Notes under the pieces: generated by a model
Databases searched by the model: none
What the model was told of the DNA's origin: nothing
Seen by the model: only the letters and a program-made list of their open reading frames with translations
Position numbers and translations under genes: made by a program
Part shown: positions 11,024 through 21,115 of the stretch, piece after piece
Layout of the letters: every line of letters starts with the position of its first letter
Numbering within the stretch: the stretch's first letter is position 1
Assembly (NCBI GenBank): GCA_010015655.1
Contig: ML976661.1
Location: 529,795-593,794, forward strand
Reading direction: 5' to 3'
Source: Bimuria novae-zelandiae CBS 107.79
Taxonomy: Eukaryota > Ascomycota > Dothideomycetes > Pleosporales > Didymosphaeriaceae
Length of the DNA: 64,000 nt

Positions 11024-11546
11024 TTAGTCGCACATTCGCCAGGTCTTTACTGAGCAAGCAACACCTGAAGCTTCAGTAATTTCCCCCCCCCCCCCCCCCC
11101 CCCTGCATCGTTTTTCTGATACTTTGCATGCGCAGCCATGAATTGATTGCTTCTTATACGAGCCGGCTTCCGGCCAGTACTCCACAGTGCCGATAATCAC
11201 CAGTTCGTCTGCATTATTCCTAAAAGGGAAGATCTTTTCCGGTCGGTGTAGCCTTCTCGGCACATCATTCCACATACGTAAGTGCAAGTTTTGTATCGCT
11301 ATGAGTCTCAGCAAGAGGGCAGGCAGGTAGTAGGTAGGTTAATGTACCTTCTCTGCCACGGAACTCTGCGCCGTTGGACGCGACCAAGACGCCATCATCA
11401 ACCCAGCAGTCCGAATACTCCACGTGCTTTCCTTGGGTATCAAATTGCTTGTAGTAATGTGCAATGAGCTCCTTGATGCTACTATCGATGTTGATGTTCG
11501 CTGGGTATTCGGATTCGTATGGGTTATCGGTTGGATCTGACGTCAT
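11024..11546 (-). CDS. SnoaL/NTF2-like fold protein with a poly-glycine C-terminal tail
   Basis: Two exons, 11546-11348 and 11298-11024, joined across a 49-nt intron (GTACAT..ATAG, branch-like CTGAG), give 157 aa. The body fits a small NTF2/SnoaL-type alpha+beta barrel: an N-terminal helix IKELIAHYYKQFDTQGKH, then DCWVDDGVL, FRGREG, and MWNDVPRRLHRPEKIFPF, then a VIIGTVEYWPEAG strand. Fungal proteins of this kind are usually small uncharacterised or polyketide-tailoring proteins. The frame then runs into a 21-base C homopolymer (G on the coding strand) that encodes a Gly run and an unrelated tail ending in MCD. The original C-terminus is probably lost, or the tract length is mis-assembled. 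Confidence 0.6.
11083..11103. repeat. Poly-C homopolymer (21 C)
   Basis: An uninterrupted run of 21 C on the plus strand inside the SnoaL-like reading frame. Such runs change length easily, so the frame after it is uncertain. Confidence 0.9.
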
Positions 11547-12012
11547 TCTGGTAGCTGCACTTCCTCCCGCACGTAGTACAGCTTGCTATCAAATGAACGT
11601 ACAGCCTAGAAAATGATATTAGATTTCTAACAGGCCCGGAAATACAGGAACGAGGTGAACCTTCTTCGGAAGCCCACTCCGACAGGAAGTACCATATTCA
11701 GCGAGTCAGGTACCCCGCGAACGCATGTGGGTCACTGTCATGATCGCGTTAGGAGAATGTTCTCCGCAATCCGGGCTTACTAGGAGACCCACGGGTGCCA
11801 GAGGGCCTGATGTCGGTACGCTATACCATAAAGAGGGCTGGAGACCCTGCAAAGCGCTGTGAACCGCGGGGCGGAGAGACTGGCGGCGGAATATTAATTC
11901 CAGGATCCTTCCTCTCGCGCTGGCGTCAGCGACGAGGAAGAATTGAGCAGACGTGATCGAGAAAAATATAATCGAGTCGACCTAAATTTGTGCTTCCAGA
12001 ATTTGTTCCGAG
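11547..12012. other. Divergent promoter region
   Basis: 466 bp between the minus-strand SnoaL-like gene and the plus-strand PRISE-type reductase. A shared promoter is possible. No specific operator was recognised. Confidence 0.4.
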
Positions 12013-13283
12013 ATGGGAAATCACGCGCTTATTTACGGCGCGTCTGGCATCTCTGGGTGGGCAATCGTCAACTCCATTCTTAATGATTATCCCTCTAAAG
12101 ATGCCTTCACGAAGGTATCTGCGCTTGTCAACAGGCCTTTGACGCGCGAGATGGCTCTTTGGCCAGATGATCCAAGACTGCAAATTGTGTCTGGAATCGA
12201 CTTGTTGAAAGGCAGTCAAGACGAGCTCGAGAAGACCATCAAGGGAAAGGTTGCAGATGTAGATACCGTAACACAGGTCTATTTCTATTGTTAGTGCATC
12301 TCTATGAAGGCCTTCTGCGGTGCAACTACGCTAACATCTCGCAGCCTACAAACAAATCGATGACAACGCCGAGGAGTGCAAAACCAACGAAGCGATGCTC
12401 GAACGTGCCGTAACTGCCATAGAAAGCCTCTCCTCAAAGCTGTCCTTCGTCGTGCTCCCTTCCGGCACAAAAATCTACGGCTGCCAAATGCTCGATAAAT
12501 TCCCCTTCACCAACGACCTACCCCTACGAGAAACGCTCCCTCCAATCCCCGAGCCCGCGCTCTCTGAACTCTTCTACTACAACCAAATCGACTGCCTCAA
12601 GCGCATATCCAAAGGTAAAAACTGGAACTGGTGCGAAGTCCGCCCCGACAACATCATCGGCTTCGTGCCCAACAACAATGCGTACTGTCTCGCGCAAACG
12701 CTCGCTCTATATCTCTCTCTGTACCGCGCCGTCGAAGGTGAAGGCGCGAAAGTGCCGTTCCCTGGAACGGAAAAGTCCTGGGTGAATCGGTACAACGAGT
12801 CACCGCAAGACATGGTCGCGCACTTTTCTATATATGCCTCGCTACATCCTGAAAAGACTGCGTCGCAAAGCTTCAACGTCGGTGGCCAGGAGGATAACTG
12901 GAAGGGCAAGTGGCCGGTTATCTGCGAATATTTTAGGCTCAAGGGGACTGGGCCGGAGGAAAACGCACCGCAGCCCGGGGTGTATATCGCGGCGCACAGG
13001 AAGGAGTGGGATGAGCTGGAGCGGAAGCATGGGCTTAAGAAGGGCTCGGTGGATAGCGATATCACACACCCAGGGTTTCAGGTAAGTCACATTAGCTACG
13101 GCATAATGATGTTTGGGGATTTTGACAGTATTTTGACAGTATTATATTATGACAATGTTCGACTTCGACCGCCAGATGAGCATGGAGGCTTCGCGTAAGG
13201 TAGGGTATACGGAAGAGATTAAGACGCCGAAGACGTGGAAGATTGCGTTTGATCGGATGAGGAAGGCGAAGGTTATTACGTAG
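12013..13283 (+). CDS. PRISE-type NAD(P)-dependent reductase (SDR, progesterone 5-beta-reductase/iridoid-synthase-like)
   Basis: Three exons, 12013-12289, 12345-13081 and 13140-13283, joined by introns of 55 nt (branch CTAAC) and 58 nt, give 385 aa. The N-terminus HALIYGASGISGWAIVNSIL is the extended-SDR Gly motif GASGISG. KIYG, with FYYNQID downstream, resembles the altered active site of PRISE-type enzymes, where the YxxxK of classical SDRs is replaced. The end FDFDRQMS...AFDRMRKAKVI is typical of fungal members. Relatives reduce activated C=C bonds of enones; the fungal substrate is unknown. A second acceptor 11 nt upstream of the one chosen (ending near 13128) is possible but breaks the phase. 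Confidence 0.85.
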
Positions 13284-14355
13284 GGCGGTTTCGGTCATGG
13301 CTAGAGGTGTACCTCGCTTTGCTGCAAGATATTCCAGGGAGTCTGTTTAGGGTAGTCTAAAGTTCCATCATAGTCAATTGCACACACATTCTGCAACATT
13401 AAAACATGTAATACAACTGCATATCGGTGGTCTGGATGATGTTCCGGTTCTGATGGAATTCATTACTGAATATATGATGCTGTACTGAATCGTTTTCGTG
13501 TGACAATCTAGGAAACGCTGCGGTCATCGTCCGTCCAGCTCCTTCCACAACACATCCCCACCCTATTCTTATGCATTGTTCTAGCGTACCCTTTGTTGCG
13601 TTCCTTAGTTACTGTATATCGCACAATCTATTTAGGTCGATAAAGGCAATAAGAGAAAAGCTTAAAAGCTCTGGGAACTGAATATGCTTTCGGGCGCAAC
13701 TCGTACGAGGCTCTGAGTCGAGCATCCATGAATTCATCCGAGCCATGAATAATTCGCATGCAAGATTGCCCAGATGCCTAGGTCACTGCAACTAACAGTG
13801 GGGTTTCCTGGGACGAAGTGCGGGGTATACGGACGCTACTTCAGACTAGCATCCGGATCTCCAACTCAGCTGCATCCGAATCAACGTGGCTTGAGCATCA
13901 AACCGCTGTTCAAGGATCTAACACACAATAAATATGTTCTTCTCGCTCTCAAGCCTCCTTACCAGGATCGGTACAGCTCATGGAATACTCTAGCCGTCCA
14001 TTGTGCCACTTCACAAGATTTTCGTCTGTGGTCTGCACACCTACAGTCGGGTAACTTTTGGCGAGAACATGCCGTGGACAGTCTCGCTCGCAACTAAGCG
14101 AGGATGCCGATATTCCGTCAGTGTAGTGGGGCGTTAGCGGCGGAGGGTCCCTATGACCACTCAGGAGGGATATAATTCGGATGCCTTGTGGCTTCCGTCC
14201 TCAGATCACGCTCAGAACTCAGAAATTGTCTCTTGTTCACCATTTCGCTGATTGGTTTGCTTTTCACACATACCGCAACTGTTGTGTCATCCGTCATTTG
14301 TGCTGGTTCTGTGTAGAGTCAAGACACTAGGGCAGTACGCTCGCTGTCTTTCAAG
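13284..14355. other. Intergenic, no gene recognised
   Basis: About 1.07 kb before the P450. A 107-codon frame at 13774-14097 has no family signal. It should contain the P450 promoter; nothing specific is visible. Confidence 0.4.
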
Positions 14356-16072
14356 ATGGGTCTGGTGGACGGAGAGCGCGTCAAGCAATTCGTCATTTGG
14401 GCGCCCGTTGCTGTGAGTTTCTCGCCTAGTTATCAGTTTACTTTGTTGATCAAATCTTAGCTCGTCGTGTATTTCGTCGCTGTAGCATTATACCGCATAA
14501 CGCTCCATCCGCTCGCGAAATACCCCGGACCATTATTATGGCGCATATCTCCAATCCCCTCTATCATATCTCTCCTTCGCGGGCGTATATCGTTCGACTA
14601 CAAGGTGCTCCATGATAAATATGGCCCGGTGGTGCGCGTCATGCCCAATGAACTATCCTTCAACACGGCAAAAGCTTGGGAAGACATTTATGGGCACCGC
14701 GTGGGGATGGCCAACATGGACAAGGACCCAATCCATGTCGGCGCTGTCGAGGCGATTCCGGGAGCGACGAATTTGACCATGGCACCAGACATCCACCATG
14801 CGAGGCAGCGTAGGGCTCTTGCGCATGCGTTCAGTAAGCAGGCGTTGTTCGAACAAGAACCAATTCTGAAGGGTTACGTGGATCTCTTTGTCAAGAGGTT
14901 GAGGGAGATGGCGCATAAAGGTGAACACGCGAATATGGTGTCATGGTTCAACTTTTGCACTTTCGACATCATCGGTGATCTTAGTTTTGGTGAGCCGTTT
15001 GGGTGCTTGCAGGAAGGTAAGTTCTCATTAATGCCCAGGTGATGCCATCGCTAGCAGTCACTTCTAACGACATTTCGCAGGCGAGGGTTCTGAGTCGGCG
15101 AATTGGGTCGTTCTCATCTACGAGTCAATCAAGGCGGGCGCTTTGGAGCAAGCTACCCGAAGATTTGCATCGCCAGGAAGCCTTGGGCAGCGCTTCATGA
15201 TGTGGTGCATCCCGTCTATCATTCGTGAGCGCCGCTCCACGCACCTCCGCAATTCTACTGAAAAGACAAATCGTCGAATGGCTACTAAGACGGATCACCG
15301 AGACTTCATCTGGTACATCCTCAAGCAACGTGAGAAGAAGAACGAGGTCTCCGACAACGAAGTCATCATGAATGCAGCACTGTTTATGTAAACTTCTCCC
15401 GTACCTTCGCGGAATCCAAGATCACTAACAAAGCGCAGTGTCGCCGGCAGCGAAACCACCGCCACCGAGCTTTGCGGTCTAACAAACTATCTCCTGCGTG
15501 ACCCAGACAAATACAAACGCATCAAGGACGAGCTCCGCGCGGCCGTCAAGACCGAAGCTGACCTCAACATGGACGTCCTGGGTAACCTACCATACATGAA
15601 CGCCTGCATCGAAGAAGGTCTACGCATCTTCCCACCCGTTCCCATCGGCCTCCTACGCACAGTGCCCAAAGGTGGCTCCCTCATCGACGGCCACATGGTC
15701 CCCGAGAACACGTCTGTATGCGTAGCCTCATGGGCAGCGGCGCACTCGGCGAACAACTTCGCAGACCCGGATTCGTTTATCCCGGAGCGCTTCCTAGACA
15801 CTCCAGATAGTAAGGAGCGCTACGGAAGCGACATCAAGAAGGCGGCGCAGCCATTTTCACTCGGGCCTCGCGGGTGCATCGGGAGGAACCTTACGTATGT
15901 GGAGCTGAGGCTGATTCTCAGTGCGTTGTTGTGGAACTTCGACCTCGAATTTGCGGACGGGGCGCCTTTGTGGAACCCGGAGGGTGAGTTTAAGGGGTTG
16001 AGGGCGTACAATACTTGGGAGAAAAGTCCGTTGATGGTCAAGCTTACGGATATTCGGAAGCCACCCGGCTGA
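14356..16072 (+). CDS. Cytochrome P450 monooxygenase (CYP65/isotrichodermin C-15 hydroxylase-like group)
   Basis: Four exons, 14356-14412, 14461-15016, 15081-15387 and 15439-16072, give 517 aa, with phases consistent at every GT-AG junction. The first two exons make an N-terminal membrane anchor (APVALVVYFVAVALYRITL) followed by HPLAKYPGP. The I-helix oxygen-binding motif AGSETTAT spans the third junction, EEGLR is the K-helix ExxR, FIPERFL is the PERF region, and FSLGPRGCIGRN holds the haem-ligand Cys at about residue 453. All catalytic elements are intact. Such P450s hydroxylate secondary metabolites or xenobiotics at the ER with a P450 reductase. It ends a run of oxidoreductases starting at 5.85 kb and converges on the decayed gene at 16183. 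Confidence 0.92.
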
Positions 16073-16182
16073 GCGACGACGGCTTCTTCCTTACGCTCTG
16101 GAGTATACTATTTCCTGCGTCACTACTCGCTCTGCGCAGAATCTCAGACACGGGCTTCCTATCCATTTTATTGAAACAAATA

Positions 16183-17987
16183 TCATGCGACTATTATACC
16201 ACCTCCTTGTCTGTCTACTCGCCCAATGGCGGAACTAATGTCGTCCGTCGCAATCGCTACTTCTTCGTATGCACTTGCGTATATGCCTGCTGCAACATAT
16301 CTCAACACAGCATTCCCTTTTGAGTGCACAACGCCGATTGCGTTCGTTGCATTCTCCACGGGCATGCCTCGTAATGGTCGCCCTCGCTTCCAATGCTCGT
16401 CCCTGATCTCGAAGCGTGTCACTTTAGCAGTATCAGTGTATCCAGGCTCATCTATGTGCCTTCTCTTTTGATAAGATTCACTCAAAAGTATGAAATCTGC
16501 TGCAAGAGGACTAAAGTATCCAACCAATCTTCCGTTGCATCGAGCAGTCATGACAACGCCTGTGTTACTTTCCCCAAATAGAACTCCCATCTTAGCGTGG
16601 ACTGACCATTTGCCTCTAGGGCCACTCGGTGTGATATCTGCAGGTGCGACTGGCGGAGGATCAAATTCTATATCGCTACCTTTGCCGGCGTACAGCTCTC
16701 CATTGATGTCTGAGGCTAAATCGATGATTGGTAGATCCACAAGCGCAAATTTGGCTATCTCTTCGGGAATGTCCGTAACTTTGTACAAGGGCATTGCGAT
16801 GATCGAGACCGTACCCAATAGGCCCAGCAGACCAGTGTGTGAAGTCTTTGGCAGATACCTCTGAGTTCGACCTCCGTACATCATGAGGAGAACGTGAAGT
16901 AGATGGCTTCTGCTGACTTGGAGCTCTCGACGGAATGTATGCGCAAGGTTCGTTAACTCCGTCAGAGCGGTAGTGCTTCCATAACCCCAGACTCCGCGAA
17001 AGAAAGTGTCTTCGCTGATACCTTCCGTAGAGAGTAAAGGCTTGAACAGCTGGTAGTAATAGCCGAAGACGAAGGCTTGGTACTGGACCCACAGGTTCAT
17101 GTTTTCTGGGCTCTTGCTGGGTAGCAATGCTTCGGTCCTAGACAGAAACACTAACTCGGTATGTTGATGACGTTACTGGAGGCGATGAGTGTCATGACCT
17201 TGTACCAGTGATTCGAGACCTATGAGTACACCTTCGGTAGCGATTGGGAATGCATGATCGGCCAGAAGCATGATGTGTGCATCAAACTTGCAGCGATGCA
17301 GCGATGCACCACTTTTCCAATACTGTAATTCTCTTCAACCCTGTAGTAAACTTTGCTTGACGATTCGAAGGGTCCCTGGGCGCTTGCAACGACGCAAGCT
17401 TCATCTGCAGCTTGAACGCCAAGTTCCCACATCTTTCTCATTCGGTTTGTGATGTCTCGCTTCACTGGAATGGTGTCGATCATATACTCGGGTTTTTCGA
17501 ACGGATAAGATATAATTTGAGCACGATTTCCAATGCCTCGAGTGAGTTGGAACGGATCTTCGCTAGCAGCTGGGTAACATTTGCCGTTGATGTATTCGAA
17601 GGGGGAGTTTTCGCCAGCATAAAACACCACTGGCTCAGTTTCGTACGAACGGTCTGTAACAAGATGCCGACGTGTTGCAGAGAGGATGCAACGGTAAAGA
17701 CTGTGGCCGAGAAACATCGGAACGAGGTGCTTCCCCCGCCCATGAGCCAGAGCAAGAACTCCGTCGCCTCTCTAAATTCCGCGACATTAAACTGTGGGAT
17801 AGCTTTAACATCTGTGAGTTTCTTTCTCTGGGATCTTGCGTGCACTGCGAGATTCTTGTCTAATCTTCTCACACGGCCCACATCTCGCCATGACTGGATA
17901 TTGGTTGGTAGCTGAACCCTTAATGAGTCCTCAATCTGGGAGTCATCCAAGGTGGTATCGGTATTGAGCAGGTCGTGGAATACTCAT
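16183..17987 (-). pseudogene. Uncharacterised fungal protein gene broken by frameshifts
   Basis: I do not recognise the family. One protein can be followed through different frames: an N-terminal part (DDSQIEDSLRVQLP to EATEFLLWLMGGG, 17950-17740), a middle part (HLVPMFLGHSLYRC to EENYSIGKVVHRC, 17735-17303), LADHAFPIATEGVLIGLES (17290-17200), and after a 48-nt intron (17198-17151) a 322-codon C-terminal part ending at 16183. Two frame breaks are precise: a missing base in the five-C run at 17733-17737, and an 8-bp tandem duplication at 17290-17305 whose removal rejoins VVHRC to KFDAHIM. The 5' end is also out of frame with the only nearby ATG (17987). The C-terminal part has hydrophobic stretches (HTGLLGLLGTVSIIAMPLY). 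Confidence 0.7.
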
Positions 17988-18979
17988 ATTAATATGGCGT
18001 TCACACCCTCGGTTGGCAGGCAGAGTAAGCGAAACTGTGCCTGAGCACTTGTACAAAATTTTATTTGCCTCGAGAAGATATGACACGGCCAAAGTTTGCG
18101 ATCTTCTGCTCGTGTCACCTGGTGCTGATCATGATTTGGCTCGGCATGACCGTTACGACTGGAAACATATCTCGTGAAGTTGGCTGAACCCAAGAATGAG
18201 ACCACAACATATATTGGAGATCGGGTACCGTAGGATCCGTGCAGGAGATAAGACAAGGCCTTTATGATGCCCAACTATAATGATAGTGAACGATATGTAT
18301 CGCTGACAAGATACTAGGGATTTTAGCGCTAACTTAGGATAGAGGATGATTGCGTCGTAAGTTTTATGAGCATGGTATTTGTAGTGGGGTGGAAAAAAGC
18401 GATGGCGTTGCTGTGTGACGGTGCCCATTCGACAGAACCTGGCAGCTTGAATGTAAAAATCAATGCTTGTGATATGCGTGACTCAAATTTCAAGGGGGAT
18501 TGGCTTGTGGAGAGTCAGCAAATTGACTGGACTGACAACGTGAAACACGACCGAAGAAAGAACTCACAATGAAACCACTTAGACCTGACCGTCAAATTGA
18601 AAGCCATCATCATAGGAGTCAAAGATTTATTGTGATAGTACTGCCCAAGTGATAAGCTCCGCCACTTCGTTGAATGAGCTCTCAATGACTTCGAAACTTA
18701 GCGGTAGTTTCAGGGCGGTCGAGGAGTTGTTATTCTCTGACAGTAGTGAGCACTGAGTACAAGACGTACTTACAAAGGCATTGTTCGACTCTTTGTATAT
18801 CGATATAGAATCTTGCCTCGATGCTCCGCCTTGTTTGTTACCCTTTGTTGATAGATGGTTATTAGAGCTCTTCTTTTCGTCTTCGTAAACTCATCAGCTG
18901 AACACAAGAACATTCTAGACCGGCTTTCAGAACCAGCTTATTTGTTTAAGGAGTTGAAAAATTTAAGAGCACAGCACTG
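17988..18979. other. Intergenic, no gene recognised
   Basis: Nearly 1 kb, moderately AT-rich, between the decayed gene and the Gln/Tyr-rich protein gene. No family or RNA signal was seen. Confidence 0.4.
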
Positions 18980-19881
18980 ATGAGTTATCCTTATTCAGGA
19001 GGGGGAGGTGGGCAACAAATCCAGCGTGGATGGTACCTAGCTGAGGATGATCAGCTTTATCAGTATCCATCATATGCATCGGGTCAAGGAGGATATGGTG
19101 GGTACCAACAGAGCCCTAGCGGATTATACCCAGCCTACCAGGCTTCGTCACAGAGCGTGTACGGTCAGCAGAGCCCTCAACAGACTCCCGGCGGATCGAA
19201 CACAGCGGCGCCTGCACAATCGTATCAAACTTCGTCGCAGAGCACGTACGGCCAGCAGAGCCCTCAACAGTCTAGCAGCGGAATGTACCGAGCGAGTGAT
19301 GGCCGACCATATGCGAGGAGCTCTCAAGATCCACCTTGTGTATTGGAATCCAAATGCTTTAGTGGTCAAAAACGCTCGGAGGACACTAAGGTATGTGCGG
19401 TATGCGAGAACGTCAGCATAGCTCTTCTCGAGAAAGCGGCCAACGAGATCCATGGCACGAAACGTAATACCGCTTGGTATGCAGTTAAACGTTTGGAAAC
19501 CCTGTATAAAGAGGCCGCGGCGGAGAAAGCAAAACGTGGCAGATATATGTGCGTAACCAAGATCCTTTATACTGGTCAGCCTATTGGTCTTTCAACGACT
19601 GGAATCCTCAGTCAGGGCATATTTGTCAGGAAGTAAACCGTTCAGGCAAGATGTGCGACCCCTGCTATGAGCATCGGGGGTCTTATCCGAATTTTGCAGA
19701 CAAGTTCAAAAACGCGGCCCAAGTCATCGGCTTCCCTGGTGTCTGGGAGGATCCGTGGTATGATGTAGACAGTCATAATCCACCAATTCCATCGGGTTGG
19801 CAAACAACGAGTATACTCTTGGAAGGGTTCGACCCCAAAAGCAGTACCTGGTGCTCGAACGCCAAGTGGAATGTCCCATAA
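18980..19881 (+). CDS. Gln/Ser/Tyr/Gly-rich protein with paired cysteines
   Basis: Not recognised. Exon 1 (18980-19552) and exon 2 (19612-19881) join in phase 0 across a 59-nt intron (GTAACC..TCAG) to give 280 aa. Residues 1-110 are low complexity and prion-like, with two copies of an SSQSxYGQQSPQQ repeat. The rest carries Cys pairs (CVLESKC, CAVCE, CSGHICQ, CDPCY) that could bind zinc or form disulfides, and a helical AWYAVKRLETLYKEAAAEKAK. No signal peptide. The stop at 19879 is TAA; the same frame then stays open apart from one TAG until 20334 (next entry), so the gene may be truncated. The intron is required because exon 1's frame otherwise ends before the CDPCY block. Confidence 0.65.
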
Positions 19882-20334
19882 GGCCAAGGTCATTATCACC
19901 ACCCATCCCCTGGCAAGGCCTGCCAACGCTGCCTTGATAGTATTGAAGGTTGCGTTTTCAAAAACATAATCTTCGACAAAAAGGAGAATTTGAAACCTGG
20001 TTAGAAAGTTGAAGTGGCTGAAGAACACGCAATGAAAACTATGGAAAAGCGGCCTTTCGCAAGCCACGTTGAATACCTTGGAGGAAGAAATTATTATTCG
20101 GATTATGATCCACATAGCACTGAGAATCTCATTGAGTCCAAGCTTAGACCTTCCGACCATAGGCCACAATACCAAGAGGCAAACGGAATGAAGATGTGGG
20201 ACGATGCTAAAATTCCTCTCAGGAGTGGAAATTTCGATCACGATGGGAACTATGACAAGCGCAAGGAAGCAGAATGCAAGAAGCGGGAGGAGGAAGACCG
20301 TGAGCGGGAGTATGGAGAGCGTAGGCGTCGATAG
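19882..20334 (+). pseudogene. In-frame 3' extension of the Cys-rich protein gene behind two stop codons
   Basis: After the TAA at 19879-19881 the same frame continues for 40 codons, including CQRCLDSIEGC (another Cys cluster like those upstream), to a TAG at 20002-20004, then for 109 further codons to 20334 with a charged, Lys/Glu/Arg-rich end (REREYGERRRR). Both stops can arise from a single C-to-T change in a CpA context (CAA to TAA, CAG to TAG). This suggests the ancestral protein was about 430 aa and lost its tail. Chance openness, or a separate small gene at 20032-20334, cannot be excluded. Confidence 0.45.
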
Positions 20335-21115
20335 CCATTGTGTTGGCGTACGTTGATCGGGCGAGCGGGCGAGACGGAGCGGTGGCAAGTGATTTGCGTT
20401 GGTTCTGTTGGATGTTTCAACTTCTCTTGTTCAGTTTTCCCTCTTCTTGTTGTTTATTCCCTGATGCGGCTATTTTCCCTCGTTTGCTTGTTTTTCCGTC
20501 CCCTGGTTTTAGTTTTTACTTGCTAGATTTTCAACCTGCCCTCTTTCCATTGCATTCTGGGTCCATTGTCGATTTTCCTCATAATTTTGTAGGTACTATA
20601 GATTTTGAATCTCGTTGCGAGACCTGACTGCTTTGGAACTTTCGAACGCTGTGGCTGCATATGATACCATAGACAAAACTAACGACTCGCCACCTGCCTC
20701 TTGTCGTGCTAACCAATTGGAGGAAGTCGTCAATTCCGCTCCTCTGACCTATTAAGGCAGATCTAAACCAAGAATATTCCATCTTTGCTAAGTACAGGAA
20801 GAGTTGGCGTCAGCAACTCACCTGCGAAAGATGGAGTGAAAGAGTCACAGAGGGGGATTCGGCCGAGGATGTCGCGCCTTCCCTGATAAAGCCTTAGCGC
20901 ATTATCACACTTCCGCACTCGGCGCGGGCGAGACTCCTAGCGATCATCTGAATAAATTATCCGCAAGATAGAAGACTCACCACTCTTGTTGCTGATCGGA
21001 ATTTCTCGTGCACGCGAGGTGACTCATTCTCCGCCTGAGCTCGCACATACAAATTCTCTTCAGAGCGCTCGCTCGTCCTTTGTTCATTCATCTCAATAGT
21101 AGAACATACCCCACC
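20335..21115. other. Intergenic, TRP5 promoter side
   Basis: About 780 bp with pyrimidine-rich tracts near 20410-20570. No gene seen. The 3' part is the promoter and leader of the tryptophan synthase gene. Confidence 0.4.

Noticed and set aside
12577..13065. 162-codon minus-strand frame opposite the PRISE-type reductase
   Set aside because: Antisense shadow of exon 2.
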